57,743 bases of DNA from Pseudomonadales bacterium. GTDB taxonomy: Bacteria; Pseudomonadota; Gammaproteobacteria; Pseudomonadales; Ketobacteraceae. Shown here piece by piece: positions 35,399 to 43,112 of this stretch. Each line of letters begins with the position of its first letter. The stretch's first letter is position 1. Under the pieces are notes generated by a model. That model did no database searches, was not told the origin of the DNA, and saw only the letters and a list, made by a program, of their open reading frames with translations. The stretch lies in the NCBI GenBank assembly GCA_002708905.1, contig PAPM01000031.1, forward strand, positions 1-57,743, given 5' to 3'. Position numbers and translations under genes: made by a program.

Positions 35399-36580
35399 CT
35401 ACGCGGCGCGATAATCGTCGCTGTAGGTGATACCCTGCAACGCTTTCAACCCGCTTTTTCGATTGGCTGCCTCTGCCATCTTGCGTTCTTCTGCGGTAGC
35501 GTATTTGGCATCCCACTCCAGTACCTTGGGTGTCATCAGTTTGTGCCACAGTGGTGGTATCAGGGCAACGGTAATGGTCGTAAGGTAGCCGTTGATCATC
35601 ATCGGCGCATCCCGATAGGGTTTGAGCTCGTGATAGGGTACCTCACCCTGGGCGTGATGATGGGAGTGGCGGGTCAGGTTGAACATGGACCAGGAACTGA
35701 AGCGTTTGTTGGTGTTCCAGGAATGGCGTGGCTGCACCGGTGTTTCCGGGTTGCGCACCATGCCGTAATGTTCCATGTAATTCACAATCTCCAGCAGGGC
35801 TTTGCCCCACAGGCCGGCGGCGATAAAGAACAACACACCCGCCCATCCGGCAACCAGGAAAGACGCCAGCATGATGGTGGCACTCATCAGGTAACCACGA
35901 ATTGCAAAGTTGTGCACGGAAAACAAACCCTGGCGTTTTTTCTTCAGCCGCTCTTTCTCTATATTCCAGGCACTGACATTGCCGCGGATGGTGGAGATGA
36001 CCACATGGGCGTACACGTTGCGGCCGCGGGGTGCGGTGGCGGGGTCTTCGGTGGTGCTGACATAACGGTGATGGCCGTATACATGCTCAATGGCAAAGTT
36101 GCTGTCAAAGCTAAACGCCAGTAGCCAGCGTCCCACGAACATGGAGATGGGATCCCAGGTGCGATGGGTCAGTTCGTGTCCGGTAATGGTTCCCACCATG
36201 CCGATCATCAAACCGGTCATGATGACACCCCAGAACAGGTTCCAGCCACTGTTGGCGTCGCGGGCCGCCACCATATCATAACCGCTGAGTTGTTGTACCA
36301 GGGCACCGTAGCCCAGTGGATCGCCACTGCTGACGTGCCATAAAAAGGTGAACAGAATAAAACACAGTAACGGCAGTGCCATCCACAGCTGCCAGGTCAA
36401 TATTTCGGGGAGTTTGTAGTCCGGTATGCTGATGTCGTCACCCAGCACGGCGTCCAGCAGAACATAGCCGAAAAATATGGTCAGAAATCCGTAGGTCATC
36501 CAGTCGCCGCCCAGTGTGAGGAACAGGGCCGACAGCAAACCAATGCCGTGGAATAAAAAGAATTTAAGGTAATGGAACAT
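35399..36580 (-). CDS. AlkB-type alkane/xylene monooxygenase
   Basis: A 393-residue integral membrane non-haem diiron hydroxylase. All histidine boxes are present: HELTHR (135-140), EHVYGHH (165-171), NYMEHYG (267-273) and LTRHSHHHA (302-310). About six transmembrane helices surround them. The family adds oxygen to a terminal methyl group of medium-chain alkanes or of alkyl aromatics. The gene directly follows a ferredoxin-reductase gene, the arrangement of XylM-XylA rather than the rubredoxin-dependent AlkB-AlkG. Substrate chain length cannot be read from sequence. Confidence 0.92.
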   Translation of the reverse strand: MFHYLKFFLFHGIGLLSALFLTLGGDWMTYGFLTIFFGYVLLDAVLGDDISIPDYKLPEILTWQLWMALPLLCFILFTFLWHVSSGDPLGYGALVQQLSGYDMVAARDANSGWNLFWGVIMTGLMIGMVGTITGHELTHRTWDPISMFVGRWLLAFSFDSNFAIEHVYGHHRYVSTTEDPATAPRGRNVYAHVVISTIRGNVSAWNIEKERLKKKRQGLFSVHNFAIRGYLMSATIMLASFLVAGWAGVLFFIAAGLWGKALLEIVNYMEHYGMVRNPETPVQPRHSWNTNKRFSSWSMFNLTRHSHHHAQGEVPYHELKPYRDAPMMINGYLTTITVALIPPLWHKLMTPKVLEWDAKYATAEERKMAEAANRKSGLKALQGITYSDDYRAA

Positions 36581-36592
36581 GGCAGAGTCCTT

Positions 36593-36621
36593 TAGAGTGT
36601 TCTTACTGTAGAGTGTTCTTA
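36593..36621 (+). repeat. Tandem duplication at the reductase stop codon
   Basis: TAGAGTGTTCTTA occurs exactly at 36593-36605 and 36609-36621, separated by CTG. On the reverse strand the second copy contains the TAA stop of the reductase gene (36619-36621). Confidence 0.85.
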
Positions 36622-37683
36622 TGCAATTTTTTGTTGGTTGGATTTATCCAGAAACTTGTCGCTGAAAATCTGATCCGGCGACACACCCAGTTGGTGTAGT
36701 TGTGCTTCGGCAGCATCCAGCATGGCCGGAGGGCCACACAGATAGGCCTGGCTGTCAGGGCTGCAATACCGGTCCAGGTGTTCTGTTACCAGACCGCGGG
36801 CACCCTTCCAGCCGGATGCTTCCGGTTCTTCGGAGAGCACCGGGATAAAGGTGAACTCTCCCGCCCACTGTTGCTGCAGCTGTTCTATCTCCGCCAGGCA
36901 ATACAGATCCTGTTGCCGGCGGGCACCAAACAGGAAGGTCACCGGGCGCGGGTTTTTGAATGAAAGCGCCTCCTCCAGCAGGGCTTTGATGGGGGCCAGT
37001 CCGCTGCCTCCGGCAATGCAGAGAATAGGTTGGCTGGTTGCCTGTTGGCTCTCCCGCAGGTAAAAATTGCCAAAGGGACCTTCCACCTGTACCTGGGTGT
37101 TCATCACTGACCCCTGTGCCCAGGTGGACATGTCACCACCGGGTACCTGGCGAATGTAAAAGCGTACGGTCGGGGTACCGTGCTGGCCCGCCGGGGAGGC
37201 GAAGGAATAACTGCGTGGCTCATCAATGCGGCCGGGCACCGAAAGCAAAGCGTACTGACCGGCGATGTAGCGCAGTGGCGCATCCAGCTCGATGTCCAGG
37301 GCCATAATATCGTGGGTCAGGGCCTGCTGGGCCACCACCACACCAGAGTGCTGGGTGGGCTTGATGTCCGGTCCGCTGGTGTTGAGGTAGTCCACCGCGA
37401 TGTGGACATCCCCTTTTGGTACCGACTGGCAGGCCAGGATATAGCCCTGGTCCAGTTCCTGCTCCGACAAAATATAGGCGGACTCAGTGAGTTCCTTCAC
37501 CTTGCCGTCGGTGAGGCGACATTTGCAGGTGGCACAGCCACCGACCCGACAGCTGTGGGGAAAACGAACGCCTTGGCGCAAAGCCGCATTGAGGATGGTT
37601 TCCTTGTTTGCCACCTCAATGGGCTCGTCCATTCCCTCTATAAAAACCCGCTTGGGCTGAGCCGATTTAAAAAAGCCGAACAT
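36619..37683 (-). CDS. Ferredoxin-NAD(P)H reductase, electron donor for the AlkB-type monooxygenase
   Basis: A 354-residue fusion of a plant-type [2Fe-2S] ferredoxin and a ferredoxin-NADP reductase module. Cluster cysteines are C45, C50, C53 and C85 (CRVGGCATC and LAC). The flavin site RSYS lies at 157-160, the NAD(P) site GGSGLAP at 225-231, and the C-terminal CGPPAM at 326-331. It passes electrons from NAD(P)H through flavin to the cluster and on to the hydroxylase encoded 38 bases downstream. This is the first gene of the cluster that also holds an RND pump. Confidence 0.92.
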   Translation of the reverse strand: MFGFFKSAQPKRVFIEGMDEPIEVANKETILNAALRQGVRFPHSCRVGGCATCKCRLTDGKVKELTESAYILSEQELDQGYILACQSVPKGDVHIAVDYLNTSGPDIKPTQHSGVVVAQQALTHDIMALDIELDAPLRYIAGQYALLSVPGRIDEPRSYSFASPAGQHGTPTVRFYIRQVPGGDMSTWAQGSVMNTQVQVEGPFGNFYLRESQQATSQPILCIAGGSGLAPIKALLEEALSFKNPRPVTFLFGARRQQDLYCLAEIEQLQQQWAGEFTFIPVLSEEPEASGWKGARGLVTEHLDRYCSPDSQAYLCGPPAMLDAAEAQLHQLGVSPDQIFSDKFLDKSNQQKIA

Positions 37684-37700
37684 GAAATTACCTGTCTTGT

Positions 37701-37746
37701 TTGGTTATTGTTGGATTGTCCTACAATCTAACGAAAAGATAACCAA
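37701..37746 (-). promoter_or_regulatory. Nested palindromes upstream of the alkane-hydroxylase cluster
   Basis: TTGGTTAT (37701-37708) pairs with ATAACCAA (37739-37746). Centred inside it, GATTGT (37714-37719) and ACAATC (37723-37728) form a second, tighter palindrome with a 3-base centre. Both lie 18-63 bases before the reductase ATG, where an operator or activator site would be expected. No regulator gene is adjacent. Confidence 0.5.
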
Positions 37747-37858
37747 TCTTGGGATCTCCTGCAACCCGGAACGGACCAGTTGTTGTGCATATTTTTGTAA
37801 CCCGCTGCCCATGAAGGGTTAGAATGTCGGCCGGAGTTTTACGGGATAAGGGTGGAAT

Positions 37859-38230
37859 ATGAAGATTTTCATAGTGATAGGGCTCTGTGCCATGGCCTTG
37901 GGTGTGATTTTGGGTGCTTTTGGTGCCCATGGCCTCAAAGACAAGATTGAGCCGAATCTACTGGCCGCTTATCAAACCGGGGTGGAATACCACATGTACC
38001 ACGCGCTGGGGTTGATTCTGGTGGGCATGCTGGCCTTTCACTTTCCCCAGGCAGCCGGCCTCAAATGGGGGAGTTGGCTGTTGTTGTGGGGGATCATCCT
38101 GTTTTCCGGCTCCCTTTATCTGATGGCTTTCACCGCAATTCGCTGGTTAGGGGCGATTACTCCCCTGGGTGGTACGGCTTTTATCATTGGCTGGTTGTGG
38201 ATAGCATGGTCTGTGATCAGATCTGCTTAA
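37859..38230 (+). CDS. DUF423 family membrane protein
   Basis: A 123-residue inner-membrane protein with four helices. The N-terminal stretch GLCAMALGVILGAFGAHGLKDKI and GVEYHMYHALGLILVG are hallmarks of DUF423 (YgdD-like) proteins. The function of the family is unknown. It is divergent from the alkane-hydroxylase cluster across 175 bases and precedes thiS by 87 bases. Confidence 0.85.
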   Translation: MKIFIVIGLCAMALGVILGAFGAHGLKDKIEPNLLAAYQTGVEYHMYHALGLILVGMLAFHFPQAAGLKWGSWLLLWGIILFSGSLYLMAFTAIRWLGAITPLGGTAFIIGWLWIAWSVIRSA

Positions 38231-38317
38231 AAAATTGCACCAAGCCTTTACGGAATGTCGGCAATTCAACACAATAGTCAGCCAGCCGGAAATGGACAAT
38301 TAATAAACGAATTAGTC

Positions 38318-38545
38318 ATGCCCCAAGATAAAGTAGAAAACACCATAACCGTCACTGTGAATGGCGAACAGCAGCAGTTGGCAGCCGGAGCCACCGTGGC
38401 AGACCTGGTGGCGACCATGGATCTGCAGGGGCGCCGGGTGGCCGTAGAGCGCAATCTGGAAATTGTCCCCAAAGCCGAGCATGCCGCCACCCTGTTGCAA
38501 GCCGGGGACGTATTGGAAATCGTCCACGCGATCGGTGGCGGTTGA
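38318..38545 (+). CDS. thiS: Sulfur carrier protein ThiS
   Basis: A 75-residue ubiquitin-like protein that ends in the required di-glycine (AIGGG). Its C terminus is adenylated and then carries sulfur as a thiocarboxylate to ThiG, to build the thiazole of thiamine. The longer frame from 38255 would add 21 residues not seen in the family, so the ATG at 38318 is preferred. thiG follows 65 bases downstream. The conserved VTVNGEQ start and [10 protein letters not shown] end are clear. Confidence 0.9.
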   Translation: MPQDKVENTITVTVNGEQQQLAAGATVADLVATMDLQGRRVAVERNLEIVPKAEHAATLLQAGDVLEIVHAIGGG

Positions 38546-38610
38546 TTGCCCGCCTGCGTTCGTATTATTCGCAGTAACCCATTCAAGGAACCAGTCAAGG
38601 AACCAGGCCC

Positions 38611-39405
38611 ATGACACAGACCTTCACCGATACCCCGCTCAAAGTGGGACAACGCGAGTTCTCATCCCGCCTTTTGGTGGGCACGGGTAAATACAAGGAT
38701 CTGGAAGAAACCCGCCTGGCCATTGAGGCCAGTGGTGCCGAGATCGTGACGGTGGCAGTGCGCCGTACCAACATTGGCCAGAATCCCGATGAGCCCAATC
38801 TGCTGGATGTGATTCCACCGGATCGCTACACCATCCTGCCCAACACCGCTGGTTGTTACACGGCACAGGATGCCGTGCGTACCTGTCGCCTGGCCCGGGA
38901 GCTGCTGGACGGTCATAACCTGGTGAAGCTGGAAGTGCTGGGGGACGAGAAAACCCTGTACCCCAATGTGATGGAAACCCTGTCCGCCTGCGAGACCCTG
39001 ATTAAAGATGGTTTTGAGGTGATGGTGTACACCTCGGATGACCCTATTATTGCCAAGGAGCTGGAGCAAATGGGGTGTGTCTCGGTGATGCCGTTGGCAG
39101 CCCCCATCGGCAGTGGTTTGGGTATTCGCAACCCCTACAACATCCGCATGATCCTGGAAGAGGCCAAGGTGCCGATCATTGTGGATGCGGGCGTGGGGAC
39201 TGCGTCGGATGCGGCCGTGGCTATGGAGCTGGGCTGTCATGGTGTGCTGATGAATACCGCCATTGCCGCGGCTCAGCGTCCGGTACTGATGGCGTCGGCC
39301 ATGCGCAAAGCCATTGAAGCGGGGCGCGAAGCGCACCTGGCGGGGCGTATGCCGAAGAAGTTGTATGCCAGTGCTTCTTCCCCTATTGAAGGCACCTTTT
39401 TCTAA
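38611..39405 (+). CDS. thiG: Thiazole synthase ThiG
   Basis: A 264-residue TIM-barrel enzyme that condenses deoxyxylulose phosphate, dehydroglycine and ThiS thiocarboxylate into the thiazole phosphate of thiamine. Family segments include [12 protein letters not shown] near residue 20, [18 protein letters not shown] with the Schiff-base lysine, [12 protein letters not shown] and [17 protein letters not shown]. Just before the ATG the sequence AAGGAACCAG occurs twice 12 bases apart, so two AAGGA ribosome binding sites are available. No thiamine riboswitch was seen in front of thiS. Confidence 0.95.
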   Translation: MTQTFTDTPLKVGQREFSSRLLVGTGKYKDLEETRLAIEASGAEIVTVAVRRTNIGQNPDEPNLLDVIPPDRYTILPNTAGCYTAQDAVRTCRLARELLDGHNLVKLEVLGDEKTLYPNVMETLSACETLIKDGFEVMVYTSDDPIIAKELEQMGCVSVMPLAAPIGSGLGIRNPYNIRMILEEAKVPIIVDAGVGTASDAAVAMELGCHGVLMNTAIAAAQRPVLMASAMRKAIEAGREAHLAGRMPKKLYASASSPIEGTFF

Positions 39406-39452
39406 CAGGTAATCAAAGTTCTAACAGTTAATCGAATTTCTAACAGGTAATC
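39401..39452 (+). repeat. Three-copy 19-base tandem repeat at the thiG stop codon
   Basis: TCTAACAGGTAATC starts at 39401 and 39439, and the variant TCTAACAGTTAATC starts at 39420. The first copy contains the thiG TAA stop. The last copy ends near the ribosome binding region of trmB. Confidence 0.85.
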
Positions 39453-39460
39453 GCAGCAGT

Positions 39461-40159
39461 ATGAGCATGACTGAATCCGAACAACCCCAGCGCCGCCTGC
39501 GCAGCTTTGTCCGCCGCCAAGGGCGCCTGACCGAAGGTCAAAGCCGCGCTCTGGAAACCCTGTGGCAGGACTATGGGTTGGAACTGCAGCAGGGCATGCT
39601 CAATTTTGCGAACACTTTTGGCAATGCCGGCCCGGTGATTCTGGAGATCGGTTTCGGCAACGGCGTTTCCCTGCTGGAGATGGCGCAGGCCGCGCCTGAG
39701 AAAAACTACATAGGTGTTGAAGTGCATCGCCCGGGCGTGGGCAAGTTGATCAACGATGCTCACCATGCCGGTGTCTCCAACATAAAAGTGTTTTGTGATG
39801 ACGCCATCGAAGTATTAGAGCACAGCATTCCCGACAACAGTCTGGACGGCGTGCAGTTGTTTTTTCCGGATCCCTGGCACAAGAAGCGCCATAACAAGCG
39901 CCGTATTGTGCAGCCGGAGTTCGCCCAGAAAATTCGGGGAAAATTGAAAGTGGGCGGTTATTTTCACATGGCCACCGATTGGGAACCCTATGCCGAACAT
40001 ATGATGGATGTGATGTCGGCGGCGGATGGCTATGACAATCAGGCGGGACCGAATCGGTATGCACCGAAACCGGATTACCGGCCGATAACGAAATTCGAGC
40101 GCCGTGGAGAGCGATTGGGTCACGGTGTCTGGGATTTGATATTTATAAAAACGAGCTGA
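39461..40159 (+). CDS. trmB: tRNA (guanine(46)-N7)-methyltransferase
   Basis: A 232-residue SAM-dependent enzyme that methylates G46 in the variable loop of tRNA. The SAM site is [15 protein letters not shown] near residue 64, and the catalytic/tRNA segment [15 protein letters not shown] near residue 143 is the family signature. The end [17 protein letters not shown] also matches. Starts at M1 or M3 are both possible (ATGAGCATG). It follows thiG after 55 bases that are mostly a three-copy repeat. Confidence 0.94.
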   Translation: MSMTESEQPQRRLRSFVRRQGRLTEGQSRALETLWQDYGLELQQGMLNFANTFGNAGPVILEIGFGNGVSLLEMAQAAPEKNYIGVEVHRPGVGKLINDAHHAGVSNIKVFCDDAIEVLEHSIPDNSLDGVQLFFPDPWHKKRHNKRRIVQPEFAQKIRGKLKVGGYFHMATDWEPYAEHMMDVMSAADGYDNQAGPNRYAPKPDYRPITKFERRGERLGHGVWDLIFIKTS

Positions 40160-40197
40160 TCGTTATTGGGGCTCATAAAAATATAGGAACACAGTAA

Positions 40198-43047
40198 ATG
40201 CACCGCTTTTTTGTCGCGCTGATTTTATGCGCGTGCAGTTTGGCTCACAACGTATGGGCCTACACACCGCAAGACACAGCTCTGTTGATGCCGCAGCCTT
40301 TCGAAAACTGGAAGACACTGGAAACCGATCACTTCCGTATCAACTATCGGGAAAAGCATCTGGCCTTTGCCCAACGGCTGGCAGCGGTTGCGGAGACGGT
40401 TTATCAAAAACAAACGCCCCGCCTGCAGTGGGAGCCCGCCAAGCCCACCGAAGTGGTGATCACCGACAGTTATGATGGTTCCAATGGTGGTGCCACCGTG
40501 TTGCCTTTCAACCGCTTCTTTATTTTTATGAACGCGCCGGTGGAAGGGGAACTGCTGGATAACAGTCCCTGGATCGAACAGGTCTTCACCCACGAATTTG
40601 TGCATATCCTGCATCTGGATCAAAGCGCCGGTGGTCAATCCATTCTCCGCAACATATTCGGTCGCTTCTTCTTTGTATTCCCGCAGATCTTCAGTCCGGC
40701 CTGGGTGTCGGAGGGCATCGCCGTTTATGAAGAAACCGATGCAACCAAAGGTTTTGGTCGTGGCCAAAGTGTTTTCTATGACGCCATGATGCGGGCGGAA
40801 TATCTGAAAGGGTTCCGCAGCTTTTCCCAGCTGAGCTATCAGGGATACTGGGGTACGGATTGGCCATCGGGTCAGGTGTATTTGTACGGTTACTATTTCT
40901 TTGAATTTCTTACCGCCAAGTATGGGGAAGAGAAGGCCTTCGAATATTTGCGTAACTGGAACAACAACATTATTCCCTGGCGCATGCAGGCACGGGCCCG
41001 GGAAGTGTTCAAGATGGATGCCGAAACCTTGTGGGCCCAGTTTCAGGAATACCTGGACGCCAAATTCGAGCAGCAGATGACCCGCCTGCCGGTGGTGGAT
41101 AATCAGGAAATTGTGGATGATGGGCGCATTAATGCCAACCCGGTGTGGATGGCTGACGGCAGTTTTTATTATTACCGGGAAGATGGTCGCCACCATCCCG
41201 CGTTGCATAAAGTGGATGCCGCGGGTAACGATCAGAAAGTAACGAACGTGCTTGAATACCAGCAGTTTGATGTACACCCTGAAGCCGGTGTGTTGCTGTC
41301 ACGCCACGCCATTTGTGACAACGTTAATGCTTATGCGGATCTCTATCGCCTGCAGACGAATGGCCGCTGGCAGCGTATTACCGAGTGTGGGCGTTATCCG
41401 CGTATAGCCTGGTCTCATTCCGGCAAACGGATTGCCGCCGTGCATACGGAGCGGGGTTTGTCCCAGATTGCGATTCTCGATGATACGGGCACCCTGCTGC
41501 AGTTGTTGCCGGCGCTGGGTGCGGGGGAAGTCATTGGTCATATTGCCTGGTCACCGGATGATGCAAAACTGGTGGCAGCGGTACGCCGCGAACGCACTGG
41601 TTGGAATCTGGAGCTACTCGACATTGAACGCAATGTGTGGACGCCGTTGACGCTCAACACCTACCTGGAGCAACGTCCCCGTTTCTCGGCGGACGGTCAG
41701 TGGGTGTACTTTATTTCCGATCATAAAGGTGTGATGAATCTGCGGCGCCTGCGTTTGGCGGATGGTCAGGTACAAACTGTGACCCGTACCCTAACCGCGA
41801 TTCTGGATTACAGCCTGGATGCCGATCAGCAACGGGTGCGGGTGGCGGAATATTCTCCCGATGGCGTCCATATCCGGGAACAGGCGCTGCAACCCTGGGG
41901 CGATGAATATGCCGGTTTGTGGAAGGAGCGCGCAGCGCTGGCGTCCATCGTGAATCAGCCGGACTACTCTGCCGCTGGCTATACCAACAGCCGTGATTAT
42001 TCCGCCCTGGATACCATCGCTCCCACTTCCTGGTTTGCCTATTTCTACGCGGACAGTGACGACAACAACTGGATTCAATTTATTTTGCAGGGCCAGGATG
42101 TGCTGGGTTTTCACCAGTGGCAGCTGGCGCCGGCCTATTATTTTGATAAGGAAAAGTTTGGCGGCAGTATGGCGTACATCGCCTATCACCGGCTGGCGCT
42201 GCTGGCAGAGCGCGAGTTCGATACCATTCAGGATGAAGCACCGGGCATACCCGGTGTGTGGCGGGAAGAAACCCGTTACCAGGCGGTGTGGCAACAGCCC
42301 TTTAATCGTTTTGAAGGCACTTTTGAACTGGACCTTGGCATGGGCAAGGAAGATGTCAAACGCATCTTTGACGAGGTGGAATACGATTCCTATCGTGACA
42401 ATTTTATCGGGCTGTCATTGAACTGGTCGGATTTCGAAAATTACCTCCATTCCATCAGCGTGGAAGACGGTCGTAAAATCAAGTTGCAGGCTGAGCACTA
42501 CAATGCTTTCGGCGATGGCTTCCACGAAGGGGATGTTTACAGCCTGGATTGGCGTGAGTACATCAGCCTGTTTGATAATCATGTGCTGGCGTTGCGCATG
42601 GTAGTGGGGAAAGCGGATGATTCCGCCAAGACCTTCCAGCTGGGAAATGAGCTGGATGAATTGCAAACCCTGGGAGCCTTGATCGGCTTTGGGCGCACCG
42701 GTTATACCCTGCGGGGCTATTCAGAAAACAAACGTGAGTTGGCGGGGGACAATCTGCGTTTGTATTCCCTCGAGTATCGCTTGCCTGTCGGTGAGTGGTT
42801 TGATGGTTTTACCTCAGTGCCCATAGGGTTGGGTAAAGCGGGGTTGCATCTGTTTGTGGACCATGGCGCAACCTGGGATACCGGCAATACCCATGAGTTC
42901 TATACGGGTGTGGGTTTTGAGTTGCGTCCTGACCTGTTGATCGGGTATTCCACTTTCAAGTTGGAAAGCACTCTGGGTTACGCCCGGGGGCTGGACGACG
43001 ACATTGGTGAGAGTACTGTGTATCTGCGTCTGGGTGCCAATTTCTGA
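40198..43047 (+). CDS. Large secreted zinc metallopeptidase with propeller and barrel-like parts
   Basis: A 949-residue protein with a signal peptide (1-21). The peptidase part holds H132-E-F-V-H136 and E172 in AWVSEGIAVYEE, a gluzincin zinc site. Residues about 300-600 are TolB-like propeller repeats with WSHSGKRIA, WSPDDAKL, FSADGQWVYF and YSPDGVH motifs. The last 300 residues are strand-rich and end in RLGANF, a terminal Phe typical of outer-membrane beta-barrels. The likely location is the outer membrane with the peptidase on one face. The substrate is unknown. Confidence 0.75.
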   Translation: MHRFFVALILCACSLAHNVWAYTPQDTALLMPQPFENWKTLETDHFRINYREKHLAFAQRLAAVAETVYQKQTPRLQWEPAKPTEVVITDSYDGSNGGATVLPFNRFFIFMNAPVEGELLDNSPWIEQVFTHEFVHILHLDQSAGGQSILRNIFGRFFFVFPQIFSPAWVSEGIAVYEETDATKGFGRGQSVFYDAMMRAEYLKGFRSFSQLSYQGYWGTDWPSGQVYLYGYYFFEFLTAKYGEEKAFEYLRNWNNNIIPWRMQARAREVFKMDAETLWAQFQEYLDAKFEQQMTRLPVVDNQEIVDDGRINANPVWMADGSFYYYREDGRHHPALHKVDAAGNDQKVTNVLEYQQFDVHPEAGVLLSRHAICDNVNAYADLYRLQTNGRWQRITECGRYPRIAWSHSGKRIAAVHTERGLSQIAILDDTGTLLQLLPALGAGEVIGHIAWSPDDAKLVAAVRRERTGWNLELLDIERNVWTPLTLNTYLEQRPRFSADGQWVYFISDHKGVMNLRRLRLADGQVQTVTRTLTAILDYSLDADQQRVRVAEYSPDGVHIREQALQPWGDEYAGLWKERAALASIVNQPDYSAAGYTNSRDYSALDTIAPTSWFAYFYADSDDNNWIQFILQGQDVLGFHQWQLAPAYYFDKEKFGGSMAYIAYHRLALLAEREFDTIQDEAPGIPGVWREETRYQAVWQQPFNRFEGTFELDLGMGKEDVKRIFDEVEYDSYRDNFIGLSLNWSDFENYLHSISVEDGRKIKLQAEHYNAFGDGFHEGDVYSLDWREYISLFDNHVLALRMVVGKADDSAKTFQLGNELDELQTLGALIGFGRTGYTLRGYSENKRELAGDNLRLYSLEYRLPVGEWFDGFTSVPIGLGKAGLHLFVDHGATWDTGNTHEFYTGVGFELRPDLLIGYSTFKLESTLGYARGLDDDIGESTVYLRLGANF

Positions 43048-43112
43048 CCCATCCGCAACCCTGATTCTGGACTATCCTTAGAGGTGCCATTGGGCTAATT
43101 CAAGGATAGGAC

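Noticed and set aside
36619-37683. A stand-alone phenol hydroxylase-type or general ferredoxin reductase
   Set aside because: The domain order is compatible with this, but the adjacent AlkB-type hydroxylase makes a XylA-like partner role much more likely.
38255-38317. N-terminal extension of ThiS from the upstream ATG
   Set aside because: ThiS proteins are about 66-75 residues, and the extra 21 residues have no counterpart in the family.
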